Shown: positions 21,781 through 33,364, counted from the first letter of the stretch. The stretch: DNA of 64,000 nt from Mytilus edulis (GCF_963676685.1 NC_092354.1:16436746-16500745); one strand, 5' to 3'. Notes: generated by a model from the sequence alone, not told the origin. Translations and numbers: made by a program.

Positions 21781-22657
21781 CAGGCGCGTAGCAACCCGTA
21801 CGCAAAAACGCAGTTGCGTACACATCGAAAGTTTGACAAAAATAAAAATATGGTAAATCTAGTTAAAATAAAACTTAAGTAATAGAATTTATTGTAAAGT
21901 GTTATAAAAATATGTTAATAGTCGCTTTGTAACTATATTCCGTTCCGGAAACTAGTTTTCTCTTTACATTTTCGGGACCAGCATCGTGATTGTGCTGCTA
22001 ATGCAAACAATTAAAATAGCTGAGTCCTCGGGGTTTCAGAATACAATAAGTGCGTCTACTATGCCTCCTTACTCTGACATCTTTTCTGAATATTTCAAAA
22101 TGACTGATGAAATAAAACGTGATGTTCTATTAAGGGTAATATTTTTGCAACCTATTCGCCGTTTTTTTTAACGATCAATGTGTTTTTTACTCTTTTATTT
22201 TATGTTCAGTCGTGCAATATGGGTGCCTCGTTTATTTAATTATACGACGGTGTCTCGAGATTAAAAGTGCTTATTCTCCATGTGCAAAATTTAAAGTGCT
22301 TGTTTTCCTTGCTTTGTAAAAATAAAAGACTCGTTTTTGGAAGTTGATAAAAAGAACTCCGATTTAGTTTGAAGCTTTTCCTTGTAGCTTTTTATATATA
22401 TTTTTTAGGCACTATATATTTTAGTTGTTACCTAATATATAAATAAGCTCTACCCACTACACATTAGAAGTTTTTTTTACTCTATTAAAAATAAGACTTC
22501 TGTGAGGTCATTTTCAGTCCCAGGAAATCGCGAGAATGCAGGATTTTGCACCATTTAATCTAGAGCTTCTAGGGCCTTGAGCGGCCCCCAGACCCTTCGC
22601 CGTATGACTTCTTTCCCCGGCATTGCGTACACATCAGTTTGACCTTGCTACGCCCCT
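21781..22657. mobile_element. hAT-like element inside a dispersed repeat
   Basis: Ends caggcgcgtagcaac and ttgctacgcccct, with inner 'tgcgtacacatc' on both sides. It splits a repeat that is whole at 61925-62140 (…ttggacttccaacttcatc). Flanks both end in tcaac, a degenerate target duplication. A 61-codon ORF (21986-22171) is unassigned. Confidence 0.6.
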
Positions 22658-23441
22658 ATCAACTTCATCAAAAACTACCTTGACCAAAAACTTTCACCTG
22701 AAGCGGGACAGACGGACGAACGGACGGACGGACGCACAGACCAGAAAACATAATGCCCCTCTACTAACGTAGGTGGGGCATAAAAATGGTATAAACAATA
22801 AAGAATACAGAAATGAAAGACCCTATCAAGGCAGGACCCCATCGATATTATGCGATTTAAAAGTGTAGATGTAAACATCAGGATAACCATCACTAGAACA
22901 TAATTTACAACAAGTCTTCACCATTAAAACGTAAGTACAATTTTCAAAATCATTGATCGAAAACAAAATCAAAATGAATTCCAAGTGAACTGTGATCACG
23001 ACTCAAATTGTAAGTAAATTATGAAAGAACTATAAAGTATCCTCCTAAAACTTTAATAGGTGTGGTGTTGACATTAGGAGACAGACTGTTGAAAAGGTAA
23101 GAATATCACTTTTATCAGCAGCTATTTGTTGTCGTACAGTATTAATTAGGGTCTAGATAGAGTTCTTTCTTCATAAGTTCATTTCTGTATTTTTTTTTTA
23201 TTTTATGGCATTTTTTTTTCTTCATTTTCTTTATTTCGTTGTCCCATGTTTTAAGAGGTGCGTAAAGGGTGGGTATCTGCACGGAAGAAAGCGAAATAAA
23301 ATTGCCATTTCACGATGAACGAATAATTAAAAATGTCTTGCACGTTGATCTTTTTAACGATTTCACGAAAAACGGTGAATATCGAACCTTTTTCACGGCT
23401 GCACGTGAAATAAAAATGGCAAAACCTTCACATACATTGTA

Positions 23442-23630
23442 CAGTGAAACCTGACTAAACCGAATCCTGTATAAACCGAAAACCTGTTTAAACCAAACCT
23501 GTTCGTAAGCACCGTCATATCAAATAAGTGCGTTGTGAACCTGATTAAACCGAACATCGGCCAAAACCGAACAAAATCTTAAGTCCAGGTTTTCGGTTTA
23601 TACAGGATTCGGTTTAGTCAGGTTTCACTG
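23442..23630. mobile_element. Pogo-like MITE, copy 5 (189 bp)
   Basis: Second subfamily, but its right end repeats the left-end type (tataccaggattcggttt-like), giving a longer hairpin. TA flanks. Lies upstream of gene B. Confidence 0.8.
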
Positions 23631-24205
23631 TATTAACATACAATCGACATCCCCTTTTATTCATGATTTGGACTTAGTGGGGTTTATAGACAAGGGAATA
23701 ATGTCCTATAGTTATCAAGAGTACCAGGATTATAATATAATGCGCCAGACGCGTGTTTCGTCTTCAAAAGGCTCATAAGTGGCGCTCAGATCAAAATAGT
23801 TACGGAGCCAAACAAGTACAAAGTTGAAGAGCATTGAGTATCTTAAAAATGCCGAACGGAGAAAAAGGCAAAAAAAAAACAGAGAGCAATTCCCCAAAAA
23901 ATAGTGAGGTGGTCAAATATAGAGAATAGAGATTTACCAATCTGATCTAAATGTATACACTCTTTTATTTTCTGTTCTAGTAATAACTAATTATTACATC
24001 AGCCAATACAATTTCAGCTTTTTTTGAATGAACGAGAAAAATAGATTATCCTGGAAAAAAAACAGAGGGTTATCCGAAAAAAAACCAGAGAATTTCGAAA
24101 GGTCTTGAAAACAGAAAATAGAATGCAGCGTTTTGAAATCTATGTGAGCATGGCTTGCATGAATACTGGATCTGTATTGTAATCAGATTAGGAGAATAAT
24201 GGGCA

Positions 24206-24684
24206 AACAATCTTATTAATAAGATTAGAAATACCTTTTATTTATGATTAGAAATACCTTTTATTTAAGATTAGAAATACCTTTCATTTATGATTAAAAA
24301 TACCTTTTATTTAAGATTAGAAATACCTTTTATTAATGATTAGAAATACCTTTTATTTATGATTAGAAATACCTTTTATTAATGATTAGAAATACCTTTT
24401 ATTTAAGATTAGAAATACCTTTTATTTAAGATTAGAAATACCTGTTATTAATGATTAGAAATACCTTTTATTTAAGATTAGAAATACCTTTTATTTATGA
24501 TTAGAAATGCCTTTTATTTAAGATTAGAAATACCTTTTATTTATGATTAGAAATACCTTTTATTTATGATTATAATTTATTATTTTACCTTTTATTTATG
24601 ATTAGAAACACCTTTTATTTATGATTAGAAATACCTTTTATTTATGATTAGGAATACTTAGAAATACCTTTTATTTATGATTTC
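24206..24684. repeat. 23-bp minisatellite, about 19 units
   Basis: Unit gattagaaataccttttatt plus tat/taa/aat. The last unit leads straight into the acceptor of gene B exon 1. Confidence 0.9.
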
Positions 24685-24692
24685 TTTTACAG

Positions 24693-24781
24693 AAATATCT
24701 TTATGATGAACCATGACCCATGTGTTAGAGTTATGATCCTGCTATTGGTTTTAACAGTGCTGCCTGTTTGTATTTACGGAG
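24693..24781 (+). CDS. Gene B exon 1 (signal peptide)
   Basis: Begins after acceptor tttcttttacag; MMNH start at 24703. It ends in phase 1 at the donor G|GTAAGAG. The acceptor tract is contiguous with the 23-bp minisatellite at 24206-24684. Confidence 0.75.
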
Positions 24782-27700
24782 GTAAGAGTCAGTCAGTATT
24801 ATAATGGGGGTCTTGGTGGGGTATACAGACTAGAGGAGAATAGAGAATTATAGGGTAATAAAATATATAAAGAATAAAGGATAGTGGTAAAAAAAAGATA
24901 CAGTGAAACCTGTTAAAACCGAACCTCTTCTGGACTTAAGATTTTGTTCGGTTTTGGCCAATGTTCGGTTTAATCAGGTTCACAACGCACTTTATTTGAT
25001 ATGACGGTGCTTACGAACATGTTTGGTTTACAAAGGTTTTTGGTTTATACAGGATTCGGTTAAGTCAGGTTTCACTGTAGATTTTATTTTCACCGTTTAA
25101 GAAATTGTCTCCCCTCATTACCCTAAAAAATGTACAAACTGCATTGTTCATTTGTCGGTTTAAAATATGCCTAAAACATGCCACTGGACGTTAAGTAACA
25201 ATAATAAAGTTATGCAATATTCATCTAAGCACTAATGACATAATAATAATAAGTAATCTTTATATTCATCGCATGGTACCAATATTTCTCTCTAGATTAT
25301 ACCTTAGTGTATTTGTCAATTTAACGTATATTTGTTCCACCTACATGTAACAGGAGTTCCAACGGAAACTTTGTTTAAATTATAAACATTGTCATAATAC
25401 CTATTCCTGTTGGAACAAATATTCTATACCTTTTATTCCGTTAGAAACATATACTGCATGTACTGTAATATTTATTCCTGTGGAAATAATATTCCAGAAT
25501 ATTCGTTCCTTTTGGAACTTAATGTTATGAAGGAACTTCTAATCCGTGACACACCTTCATTGAAGCTGACTAAAATTAATTTTGCTCGTTTAATTTTCAT
25601 AAAATTTTTAAAAAATATTTACTTTGATCCCTTGAAAAAAAATATAAAAATTTCAAAGCAAATGAACCAATCACTTTCTCGGAAAAAATTGGTTGGATAC
25701 ATAGCAGTTTGACATATACTAATTTTGATCATTGATCATTGAAACGCTTATTTCCTTATTAATATTACTCAATTTATTTCACTTGACTGGACGGAGTTTA
25801 ACCGGTTCGCTCATAATAAACCAGTCCATCTATAGATAGGTGTTTTAGAATAAACTCATCAATGAAGTGTCGAGTCATTCTTTTGTAAATTCCTTTGATG
25901 ACATTGATAGGTGATTAGAGGTCAATTATAATTATTACGGCAATCATCCTTATCACACACATCTACAAATATAGACTGTCCAATATGCAAACTAAAACGT
26001 AAGCTCCGCCCGATCAGTTGAAATAACATTGGTAATACAATGTGATTAAAACGTTAAGCTTATTTTACAGAGTTATCTCCCTGTAGTGCTAGGTACCACG
26101 TTAAATGAACAAACAAACATTCAAAAGCCTTCTTGTTCATTCCCTTCGAAATTAAAATAATAGTGCATAGCTTTTCTTAGATTTTTGTGTCGATGCTTTT
26201 TATGGTATTCTTTAAATAGACTATATTTTGCACTCATACCACATCTTCCTATATATATTTATGTACATATGATAATTTAATGGTCGCTGCACATTTCTGG
26301 TTTATTTTAAAAATGAATTATATTTTGTAGATATATGTACTGACAGCAAAAAGTTAGAAGAAATAGCTACGAGTTGTGCTACAAAAGACATCCTCTCGTT
26401 CTACCAGTCAACAACAAATGAGGAAAAGTGTGGGTAAGAAACACTTATGATACAGTGAAACCTGTTAAAACCGAACCTCTTCTGGACTTAAGATTTTGTT
26501 CGGTTTTGGCCAATGTTCGGTTTAATCAGGTTCACAACGCACTTTATTTGATATGACGGTGCTTACGAACATGTTTGGTTTACACAGGTTTTCGGTTTAG
26601 TCAGGTTTCACTGTATAAAACTAAAACTATGTTTCCCACTAACATATTTAACCCCGCCATATTTTGTATGTAGATGCCTTTCCCAATTCAGGAGCCTGTA
26701 ATTTAGACATAAATACGTGTTGTTTTTTTGTTTTTTTTTTGTATTACATAATATTTGTTTTTCGTTAATTTTTTTTGTATTTTAATTAGTGTGTCATTTT
26801 TTTCGTTTGAATTGTTTTACATTTGTGAAGTCAGGGTCTTTTATAGCTGACTATGCGGTATAGGCTTTGTTCATTGTTGAAGCCCGTACGGTGACCGATA
26901 GTTGTTATTTTCTGTGTCATTTGGTCTCTTGTGAAGTGTTTCTCATTGCCAATCATACCACACCTCCTTTTTATATTCTCAGTATACAATTTATTTAGAG
27001 ATTTTCGAAAAGGGTATGAGCTAGTGGTGTAGGTAGTCCAACACTAAGGTTGTGAGTTCGAATGTGGCACGGAGCAGGTGCAAAATTGACTAGCAAGGGT
27101 TGTCACTTTTCCTACCGAATGTCTGTGGTTTTCGCCAAGCAATCTGCCCTCCTCCACCAATAAAAACTGACCACCATGAAATAGCACAATAATGTTAAAA
27201 GTGGCTTTAAACACAATCAATCTTTCTAAAAGGGTATAAATGCATATCATGACCAATTACTCGTGAATTTAATATCTAACTCTAATATATTAACTAATAC
27301 AGTGAAACCTGTTAAAACCGAACCTCTTCTGGACTTAAGATTTTGTTCGGTTTTGGCCAATGTTCGGTTTAATCAGGTTCACGACGCACTTTATTTGATA
27401 TGACGGTGCTTACGAATATGTTTGGTTTACACAGGTTTTCGGTTTATACAGGATTCGGTTTAGTCAGGTTTCACTGTATCTAATCTAATCAGAAAGCTGA
27501 ATATAGGTATTGGTTTCGCTTGTCAATTATGCATATAATTTGCAAATACAATATATTTTTAAATGTTATAACTAGAAGGCAAGTATCATGTCAAAAAAAG
27601 ACATGCTTCAGTGACGGATCCAGGGGTTTGAGGGTAGTCCGGGGGTTGGAACCCCCTTTTTTTACGATCAATGCATTTGAATGTAGTTAAAACCCCTCTT

Positions 27701-30700
27701 TGTCCTTGGTAAGGAACCCCCCTTTTTACAATGTCTGGATCTGCTCTGTGCTTATTCAAACTTTCTTTTTATACTTTACAGATACTTGCTAAACAATGTA
27801 CAGAAATGTGTGTTCGATACAGTCAATACAACATACGACAAGATATGCTCGGCAAAAGAACAACACCAAATGATTGTGGACTTCAAAGATGAAGTGCAGC
27901 AATTTCTTCAGTTCGATATTAATCTATGTAGGTTATTGTAGCTTAGCACCGATTAAGCCATTTTAATCTGTATATCTATATAAAAATTATGTTTAATACA
28001 TGTATACTTATAAATATTAGTGGGAGGAGTTTTTCAGATAAAAACCAAGAGAAAAATTGAAAAAAAGTGCGATGTATGCCACAAGTTATTCAGAGTTACT
28101 TCCCGTAGATCGTAGATGTTATGTACGTTTAAGAAAAGTTGAGTTAAAAATTAAAAGTCAAGTATAATTCTGTGAGGCGTTAAAATTCGTTGATATTATC
28201 AATACATCTACATGTCGCATTTTGGCTTATGATATAATGTAGCGTCTTACAATTCAAATGGTGCTAATGTAACAGTAAATTTAGTCTGGTAGTAAAATTT
28301 GTCCACCAGACTATTTTTCCTAGTTAATCAAGTCCATGTCTATGATTTTTCTAGGAATATAAGTCCTTGGACAAATGTTCCTAGTAAAATAAGTCAATAG
28401 CTAGTAAAATATGTCTGGCACTTATTTTCCTAGGAAAAAGACTAGCTTTCTAATAGTTTTATTATATCATAAAAAATATTCAAAATAGAAAAAAAAATCT
28501 TAATTAAGATTGTAAAGTTTCCTTATTTTTACCAATTAAAACAAAGTACATGTACTTTATAAACTAATTAAAACATTACTTTTCCTTAATTTATAATAAA
28601 GGACATGGACATTTTTACTTAGGAATATTAATGACATGGACATGATTTCCTAGGAAAATTATTCTAAAGGACATAAATTTTATTTAAAAAAAATATACAA
28701 ATCTCTTTAACAATATTAAAACATATAACATTTAAATTCACCTTTTAACATAAAGGGCATGGACATTTTAACCTACATGTATTACTATAAATGACATGGA
28801 CATGATTTCCTAGGAAAATTAGTCTGGGGATATATTTTATTAAAACAATTGATACAAAACTCTTATGTTTTTTTCTTTAATAATATTAAAACATAACATT
28901 TATATTCACCTTTTAAAATGAAGGACATGGACAATGTTACCTAGGAATACTAACGACATGGACATGATTTCCTAGGAAAATTAGTCTGGGGATTAATATT
29001 ACTAACATCGGACTAAATACATACTAGTAAATTCTGTAACCATGGACTTTTTATACTAGTAATATTTGTCCGCCCAGACATATTTTACCAGGACAAATAT
29101 ATCTCTTACACTTGAAGTGGCATTAAACACCTACTATTTATCAATATATTTTTTTTTTTTTTTTCGGTATACATTTTGTACCACCGAGGTCATGCAGCAA
29201 TGTTGAGTCAGTAAAATTGAGAATGGAAATTGATAATGTGTCAGAGAGACAACAACCCTACCATAGAGCAGACAACGGCAGAAGGTCACCAACAGGTCTT
29301 TGATGCAGCGAGAAATGCTCGCACCCGGAGGCGTCCTTCAGCTGGCCCCTAAACAAATATATATACTAGTTCAGCGATAACGAACGAAATACTAAACTCC
29401 AAATTGTACCCAAGAAACTAAAATTAAAAATAATACAGTGAAACCTGACTAAACCGAATCCTGTATAAACCGAAAACCTGTATAAACCAAACATGTTCGT
29501 AAGCACCGTCATATCAAATAAAGTGTGTTGTGAACCTGATTAAACCGAAAATTGGCCAAAACCGAACAAAATCTTAAGTCCAGAAGAGGTTCGGTTTTAA
29601 CAGGTTTCACTGTACAAGACTAAGAAAGGCCAGAATCTACCGGCTTAACAACAACAACCAATTTATTTATTTTATGTTATTAGGTATACCACCAAGGTCA
29701 TGCAGTAACATTCAGTCAATACTTTACTATCTACCAGTAATATGTGAATCTGTATACCATCAGTATGTCCAGACTGGAAACTGTAGGTGAGTTTTCCATG
29801 GATTTGTTGTTACCGTCTTCGGTTGTGTATAACACGCACTCATGCAAAACATGTTCGCGTGTGAGTTGTCCATTGATTTATTTGTACCGTCTTCGGTTGT
29901 GTATAATACGCATTCATGCAAAGCATAGACCAATGTTTGAACATTGAAACTGTGGAGAAAGAGCTATTTATGTATAACAAGCATGAAATCTCTGGTAAAA
30001 CACCCTTAATTGCTGTTCTTCAGTCTGCATGTCGTTATCATGACATGTGAGTGCTATGTCGATTATTTGCTTGAAGCTTTCTTATTTTGGAAGACACATA
30101 TCTACAAGAGTAAACTGAGAGTTCAAAAGTCTACTTAACCATATTTTAAATTAGAATTCAAAAATTTACAATATACAGTGAAACCTGTTAAAACCGAACC
30201 ACTTCTGGACTTAAGATTTTCGGTTTATACAGGATTCGGTTTAGTCAGGTTTCACTGTATACTAAATGCATCAAAGTGGACAATTTGAAATAATTTGGTG
30301 TCAGTAGTGGTGAACGTCCGAACCAATTTTTACCCATATTTTACCTTTATAATACTGTACTTCTTCGAGTATCAAATATAAAATTTGTGTGTTTTCCACC
30401 AACTAGTAAACATATCCGTCATAGATAAAAACTAGAACATGGGAATGAAATGCGAGTAATTTCATAAGTTCTTGAAAACTTGATACCGAGGGAGTGCGCA
30501 AGCCAAAATTTAAAAATCAATTAAACGTTGAAAAACTATTTCCATTTTAGGACTTTAAACTCCAAAGCTCCAAAGTACATACTCTGTGGTTAATTCTGAC
30601 AACATGGTACTCCGTCTCAATCTCCCATACAGACAGAGGTATGAGAAGGAAAGGATGACAACTCTGTCTGTTTTAGGAGATTGACTCCGCCTAGTTACCT

Positions 30701-33364
30701 GTTCGAGGAGTATAAATTCCGAAGTCAAAAGTCGGTAATACCGTACGAAAATAGTTTATTGACATTAAGTGTTCTCCGAACAGCAATTTTGCATATTTGT
30801 CACGTGATTAAGGCGCTTATCAGCCTTAATTTTCAATTTGTTTTCTAAGACTTTCTTGAAATATTCATCCATTTCAGCGTATATTTAGATGACCTAAATT
30901 GCTACGAAGGCAACATTAATACAACTGAATCATGTGATATCAGCATTATGAATAATATTATCAAGTCCAATATGGAGATGTGGACGGGATCAACTCAACA
31001 GCAAGCCGATTGTCCTGCAGGTAATTAAACCTGTCCAATAGAAATATAGCTAAGTTTCCCGCCTGCGTACTTGTACCAAGTTTACATTTGCTTGTTTCAA
31101 AATTAACACCAACAATACTCTGTAGCATTATTTAGGTACAATGTATATTGGTATTCCCGAAGCGAAGAAAAAATTATAACAAAACGTATCTGTTTAATCC
31201 ACAATCTGTTGCAGTGTTCATATCCGTTCCGTATATATATGCTTTACAGATCTTTGCAATACTGCACATAATGTGTTTTTACGTACAATGTATGTGTGTA
31301 GTCTAAGGCCGTGTTCACATTGACCTAAATTCGGTGTGGTGTAAGTGTAACTCACACGTAAACTAAACACAATTGCGTTCCCATTGATAAAACTCAATGT
31401 TTACATGTAGTTTAAATCATGTTTTATCTACACACAGTCGATAGTCAATGTAGGCCTTGTGTAGGTTAAGTGTACACAAAACTAGGCATTTAGGACATTA
31501 GTTTTACAGTGTTTATATTTAAGGAGGAAACTATTTTGGAGTAACATTGATATTTTTGATAATCATTAGTATAGTTCTTTACAGAAATTGTTGTCTAAAT
31601 TTTACAGATTTTTTTTCGTTAAAAACAAATTCACTTACTTTATTAACCCCTGATTAAGACTCAAAGCAGCATCATTGCCGAGCCCATAAGGCAGGAACCA
31701 ATTGATTTTCGGGGGGGGGTCTATTATAGTTGAGTATAAAATATAAAGGCATGGGGTGCTATTATAGTTTAGTATAAAACATAAAGGCATGGGGGTGGGG
31801 CTATTATAGTTGAGTATAAAACATAAAGGCAAGGGGGTGGGGGTGAGCTATGGATTTTGTTTTGGAAACAAAAAATGTTTCCAGTTTTTGGCCCTGAAAA
31901 AAATGTGTTTGTTTCACCCTCAGCTGCCACTATATATATATAATGCTAAAATTGATTTCGACTTGTCACCAAAATTTGTCCTGGAAAAATCAATAGGCCA
32001 CGACCCTCTACCCCCCCCCCCCCCCCTTTTCCCTCCCTAAAAAATGAAGTAAATAGTTGCTGCCTAATTCATTTGAAAAGGTCTTCCCGAATCGACTTGA
32101 CGTACATAGAAATATTTGCCACTGGTCTTTACTCAAACAACGATTCACGCATAAATGCATGACTAAAAAAAGTGTGGGGTAAATGATATGTTTGTCTAGT
32201 ATCTCAGATCCGTTAAATAAAACTTAAAATAAATTTAAAAAAACGTGACCCTATTCTTTTACCAAATACTCCTTGGAGAAGAAATACCATTTGAAACAAA
32301 CAGAAAAGATAAAAAATTTAGAGATCCCTAATAACTCAATCCTTTTTTTTTCGGCTGTAAGCACGCTGCTGCAGCTAACGTTATCTAATGCGTAATCGAG
32401 ACACCTCCAGTATATTCAAACTACTGCAAATTTTAAAAATGGCTTTCATAAAGTAGTAACCACTCAACTTAAAAAGGGGAAGGGTTAATTTTTTTTTATC
32501 TGATTAAGATTTTTTTTTTCGCGCGTACGTTTTTATTCCTTTTTTTTCGATGCTGGTGATCAAATACATTTTTTTTCAATATTAAACACTATAATGTATG
32601 GGGAAACTCTTTGATTCAGAATATTTCTTTTATTATCTGTATGATCATTTTTTTTTATCAAATTGGGGATCGGAATATTTCCATTCCCCCCCCCCCCCCC
32701 CTTTTGAAGTCAAATGGTTGTTCCCTTAATTACCGCTAGAAAAATTGTCCCAAAATTTTGAATTCAGTTCTACGTAATGAACATTTAAATGACACATAGT
32801 TTACAAGTGAGAACAAATCTTATGTACAGGTAGCTAAACAAGGTGTATAGATGTGAACAAATGTAATGTGAAACCAGTGCACACTACACTAAACTAATTG
32901 TAAGCATGTTTACTCTACACGGCGTTTGGTGTGAACACGGCCTAAGATAGCAATAAACAGTTAGGAGTGTAGTTGCACACTTTGGTCATGGTGTATTTTT
33001 TTCAAATATTTAAGTTATTGTACAATAATTATATAAGATATTTTGAGATATCGGATGACCAATTGAGCCTTCAAACGGGAGTTCATAAGAACATCTATTA
33101 CGGTATTTGCTTGTATATGGTTGATATTTATTCCACAAATCCCAAGATATAGTTATATCAATGAAAAAAGAAATAAACTCATTATTTCATTTTTACAATC
33201 GCTATGTATTTATTGTGTTATGTATTAATGTGTGTTTTACTTTTACAGGATATACAGCGTCAACGCAAGGAGATACTAATTCAGCAGATACGATTTCGTC
33301 ATATTTTTATTTTGTTTTAATTTGTTACTTTTGTTGCTTACCGTTTGTTTTCCTAATTCTTTAA
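24693..33364 (+). CDS. Gene B: tandem paralogue of gene A, probably GPI-anchored
   Basis: Exons 24693-24781 (ATG at 24703), 26331-26433, 27782-27927, 29684-29786, 30878-31020 and 33249-33364. The 690-nt CDS is continuous (229 aa), every intron is GT-AG, and the phases equal those of gene A (1,2,1,2,1). Residues 1-26 form a signal peptide (core VMILLLVLTVLPVC). Exons 2-5 give two cysteine modules; 12 cysteines lie between signal and tail. Sequons NTT occur in exons 3 and 5. The tail has a small-residue stretch (QGDTNSADT) and then a strongly hydrophobic end with ICYFCC, fitting a GPI signal. Protein similarity to gene A is moderate, so the duplication is old, yet exons 2, 3 and 4 have identical lengths in both genes. 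AATAAA overlaps the stop codon (33363-33368). Introns carry five pogo-like MITEs and a 1.6-kb element. Function unknown. Confidence 0.8.
24901..25077. mobile_element. Pogo-like MITE, copy 6
   Basis: 177 bp, TA flanks, in gene B intron 1, reverse orientation of the second subfamily. Confidence 0.85.
25540..26100. mobile_element. Second 'GGTGGTACC' element, split by a nested repeat
   Basis: Interior matches 12323-12595 (ttgctcgtttaat...aattttgatcattg and cagagttatctccctgtag), with the right end aggtaccacg followed by TTAA. A different ~265-bp repeat (25772-26034) is inserted in the middle. The left end is decayed. Gene B intron 1. Confidence 0.75.
25772..26034. repeat. ~265-bp dispersed repeat, copy 1 (nested)
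   Basis: tttatttcacttgactggac through gttgaaataacattggtaa. The second copy, at 62237-62497, is about 90% alike. No clear terminal inverted repeat. Confidence 0.75.
26331..26433 (+). CDS. Gene B exon 2 (module 1, first half)
   Basis: 103 bp with C-x12-C-x17-C (ICTDSKKLEEIATSC ... NEEKCG), the same frame and spacing as gene A exon 2. A pogo-like MITE begins 20 bp after the last exon base. Confidence 0.8.
26453..26613. mobile_element. Pogo-like MITE, copy 7 (internally shortened)
   Basis: 161 bp: a 16-bp internal stretch near the right end is missing. TA flanks. It starts 20 bp after gene B exon 2. Confidence 0.85.
27011..27228 (+). mobile_element. tRNA-derived SINE with mollusc-type 3' tail
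   Basis: B-box-like gagttcgaatg (27055-27065), then 'ttcctaccgaatgtctgtgg' and an end 'taaacacaatcaatc', a tail I recall from molluscan SINEs. Gene B intron 2. Confidence 0.7.
27300..27476. mobile_element. Pogo-like MITE, copy 8
   Basis: 177 bp, TA flanks, gene B intron 2. Confidence 0.85.
27782..27927 (+). CDS. Gene B exon 3 (module 1, second half)
   Basis: 146 bp, phase 2 to 1. KCVFDTVNTTYDKIC includes a sequon near the second cysteine, followed by the conserved helix-like stretch MIVDFKDEVQQFLQFD. Confidence 0.8.
28280..29097. repeat. Element with a ~160-bp tandem repeat
   Basis: Ends 'tctggtagtaaaatttgtcc' and, inverted, 'ggacaaat...taccagga' are loosely inverted. Inside, gacatggacatgatttccta recurs at about 28631, 28793 and 28953. 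Gene B intron 3. Confidence 0.65.
29436..29612. mobile_element. Pogo-like MITE, copy 9 with recognisable empty site
   Basis: 177 bp in gene B intron 3, inserted in a dispersed repeat whose uninterrupted copy at 1199-1460 reads aataatacaagactaa. The filled site reads aataaTA-element-TAcaagac, showing a TA duplication. Confidence 0.9.
29684..29786 (+). CDS. Gene B exon 4 (module 2, first half)
   Basis: 103 bp with C-x13-C-x12-C (SCSNIQSILYYLPVICES). It ends AG|GTGAG. The donor and the following 70 bases are tandemly duplicated in the intron (29784-29930). Confidence 0.8.
29784..29930. repeat. Intronic tandem duplication (~75 bp) including a donor-like site
   Basis: gtgagttttccatggatttg ... 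cgcactcatgcaaaaca is repeated from about 29862 as gtgagttgtccattgattta. Confidence 0.8.
30176..30257. mobile_element. Pogo-like MITE, copy 10 (82 bp deletion derivative)
   Basis: Both termini are intact and TA-flanked, while the middle ~95 bp is lost. Gene B intron 4. Confidence 0.85.
30878..31020 (+). CDS. Gene B exon 5 (module 2, second half)
   Basis: 143 bp, phase 2 to 1; NCYEGNINTTESCDISIMNN, then MEMWTGST and DCPAG. Aligns with gene A exon 5 around the two cysteines and the Trp-containing segment. Confidence 0.75.
31307..32942. mobile_element. 1.6-kb PIF/Harbinger-like element 'GGCCGTGTTCACA'
   Basis: Ends ggccgtgttcacattgacct and ggtgtgaacacggcc, TAA on both sides. No transposase reading frame. 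It contains a 41-bp tandem repeat (31705-31835) and several homopolymer runs. Occupies most of gene B intron 5. Confidence 0.7.
31700..31835. repeat. ~41-bp tandem repeat
   Basis: Three copies of 'ctattatagttgagtataaa' plus acataaaggcatgggg. Confidence 0.8.
33249..33364 (+). CDS. Gene B exon 6 (C-terminal tail, stop)
   Basis: Acceptor ttttacag; TAA at 33362-33364. Encodes YTASTQGDTNSADT and then about 24 hydrophobic residues ending FVFLIL, a typical GPI-signal layout. AATAAA at 33363-33368 begins inside the stop codon. Confidence 0.75.

Larger units (their letters stand above)
19852..24205. other. Spacer before gene B, repeats only
   Basis: Holds the 20350 tandem repeat, a T-run at 20808-20829, the tiny foldback repeat at 21110, a transposon-split dispersed repeat (21645-22790) with ggac/gacg microsatellite 22710-22735, and MITE copy 5. 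No exon with splice signals was recognised. Confidence 0.5.

Noticed and set aside
24206..24684. Regular repeat resembling a CRISPR array
   Set aside because: Units are contiguous without unique spacers, and the genome is animal; it is a minisatellite.
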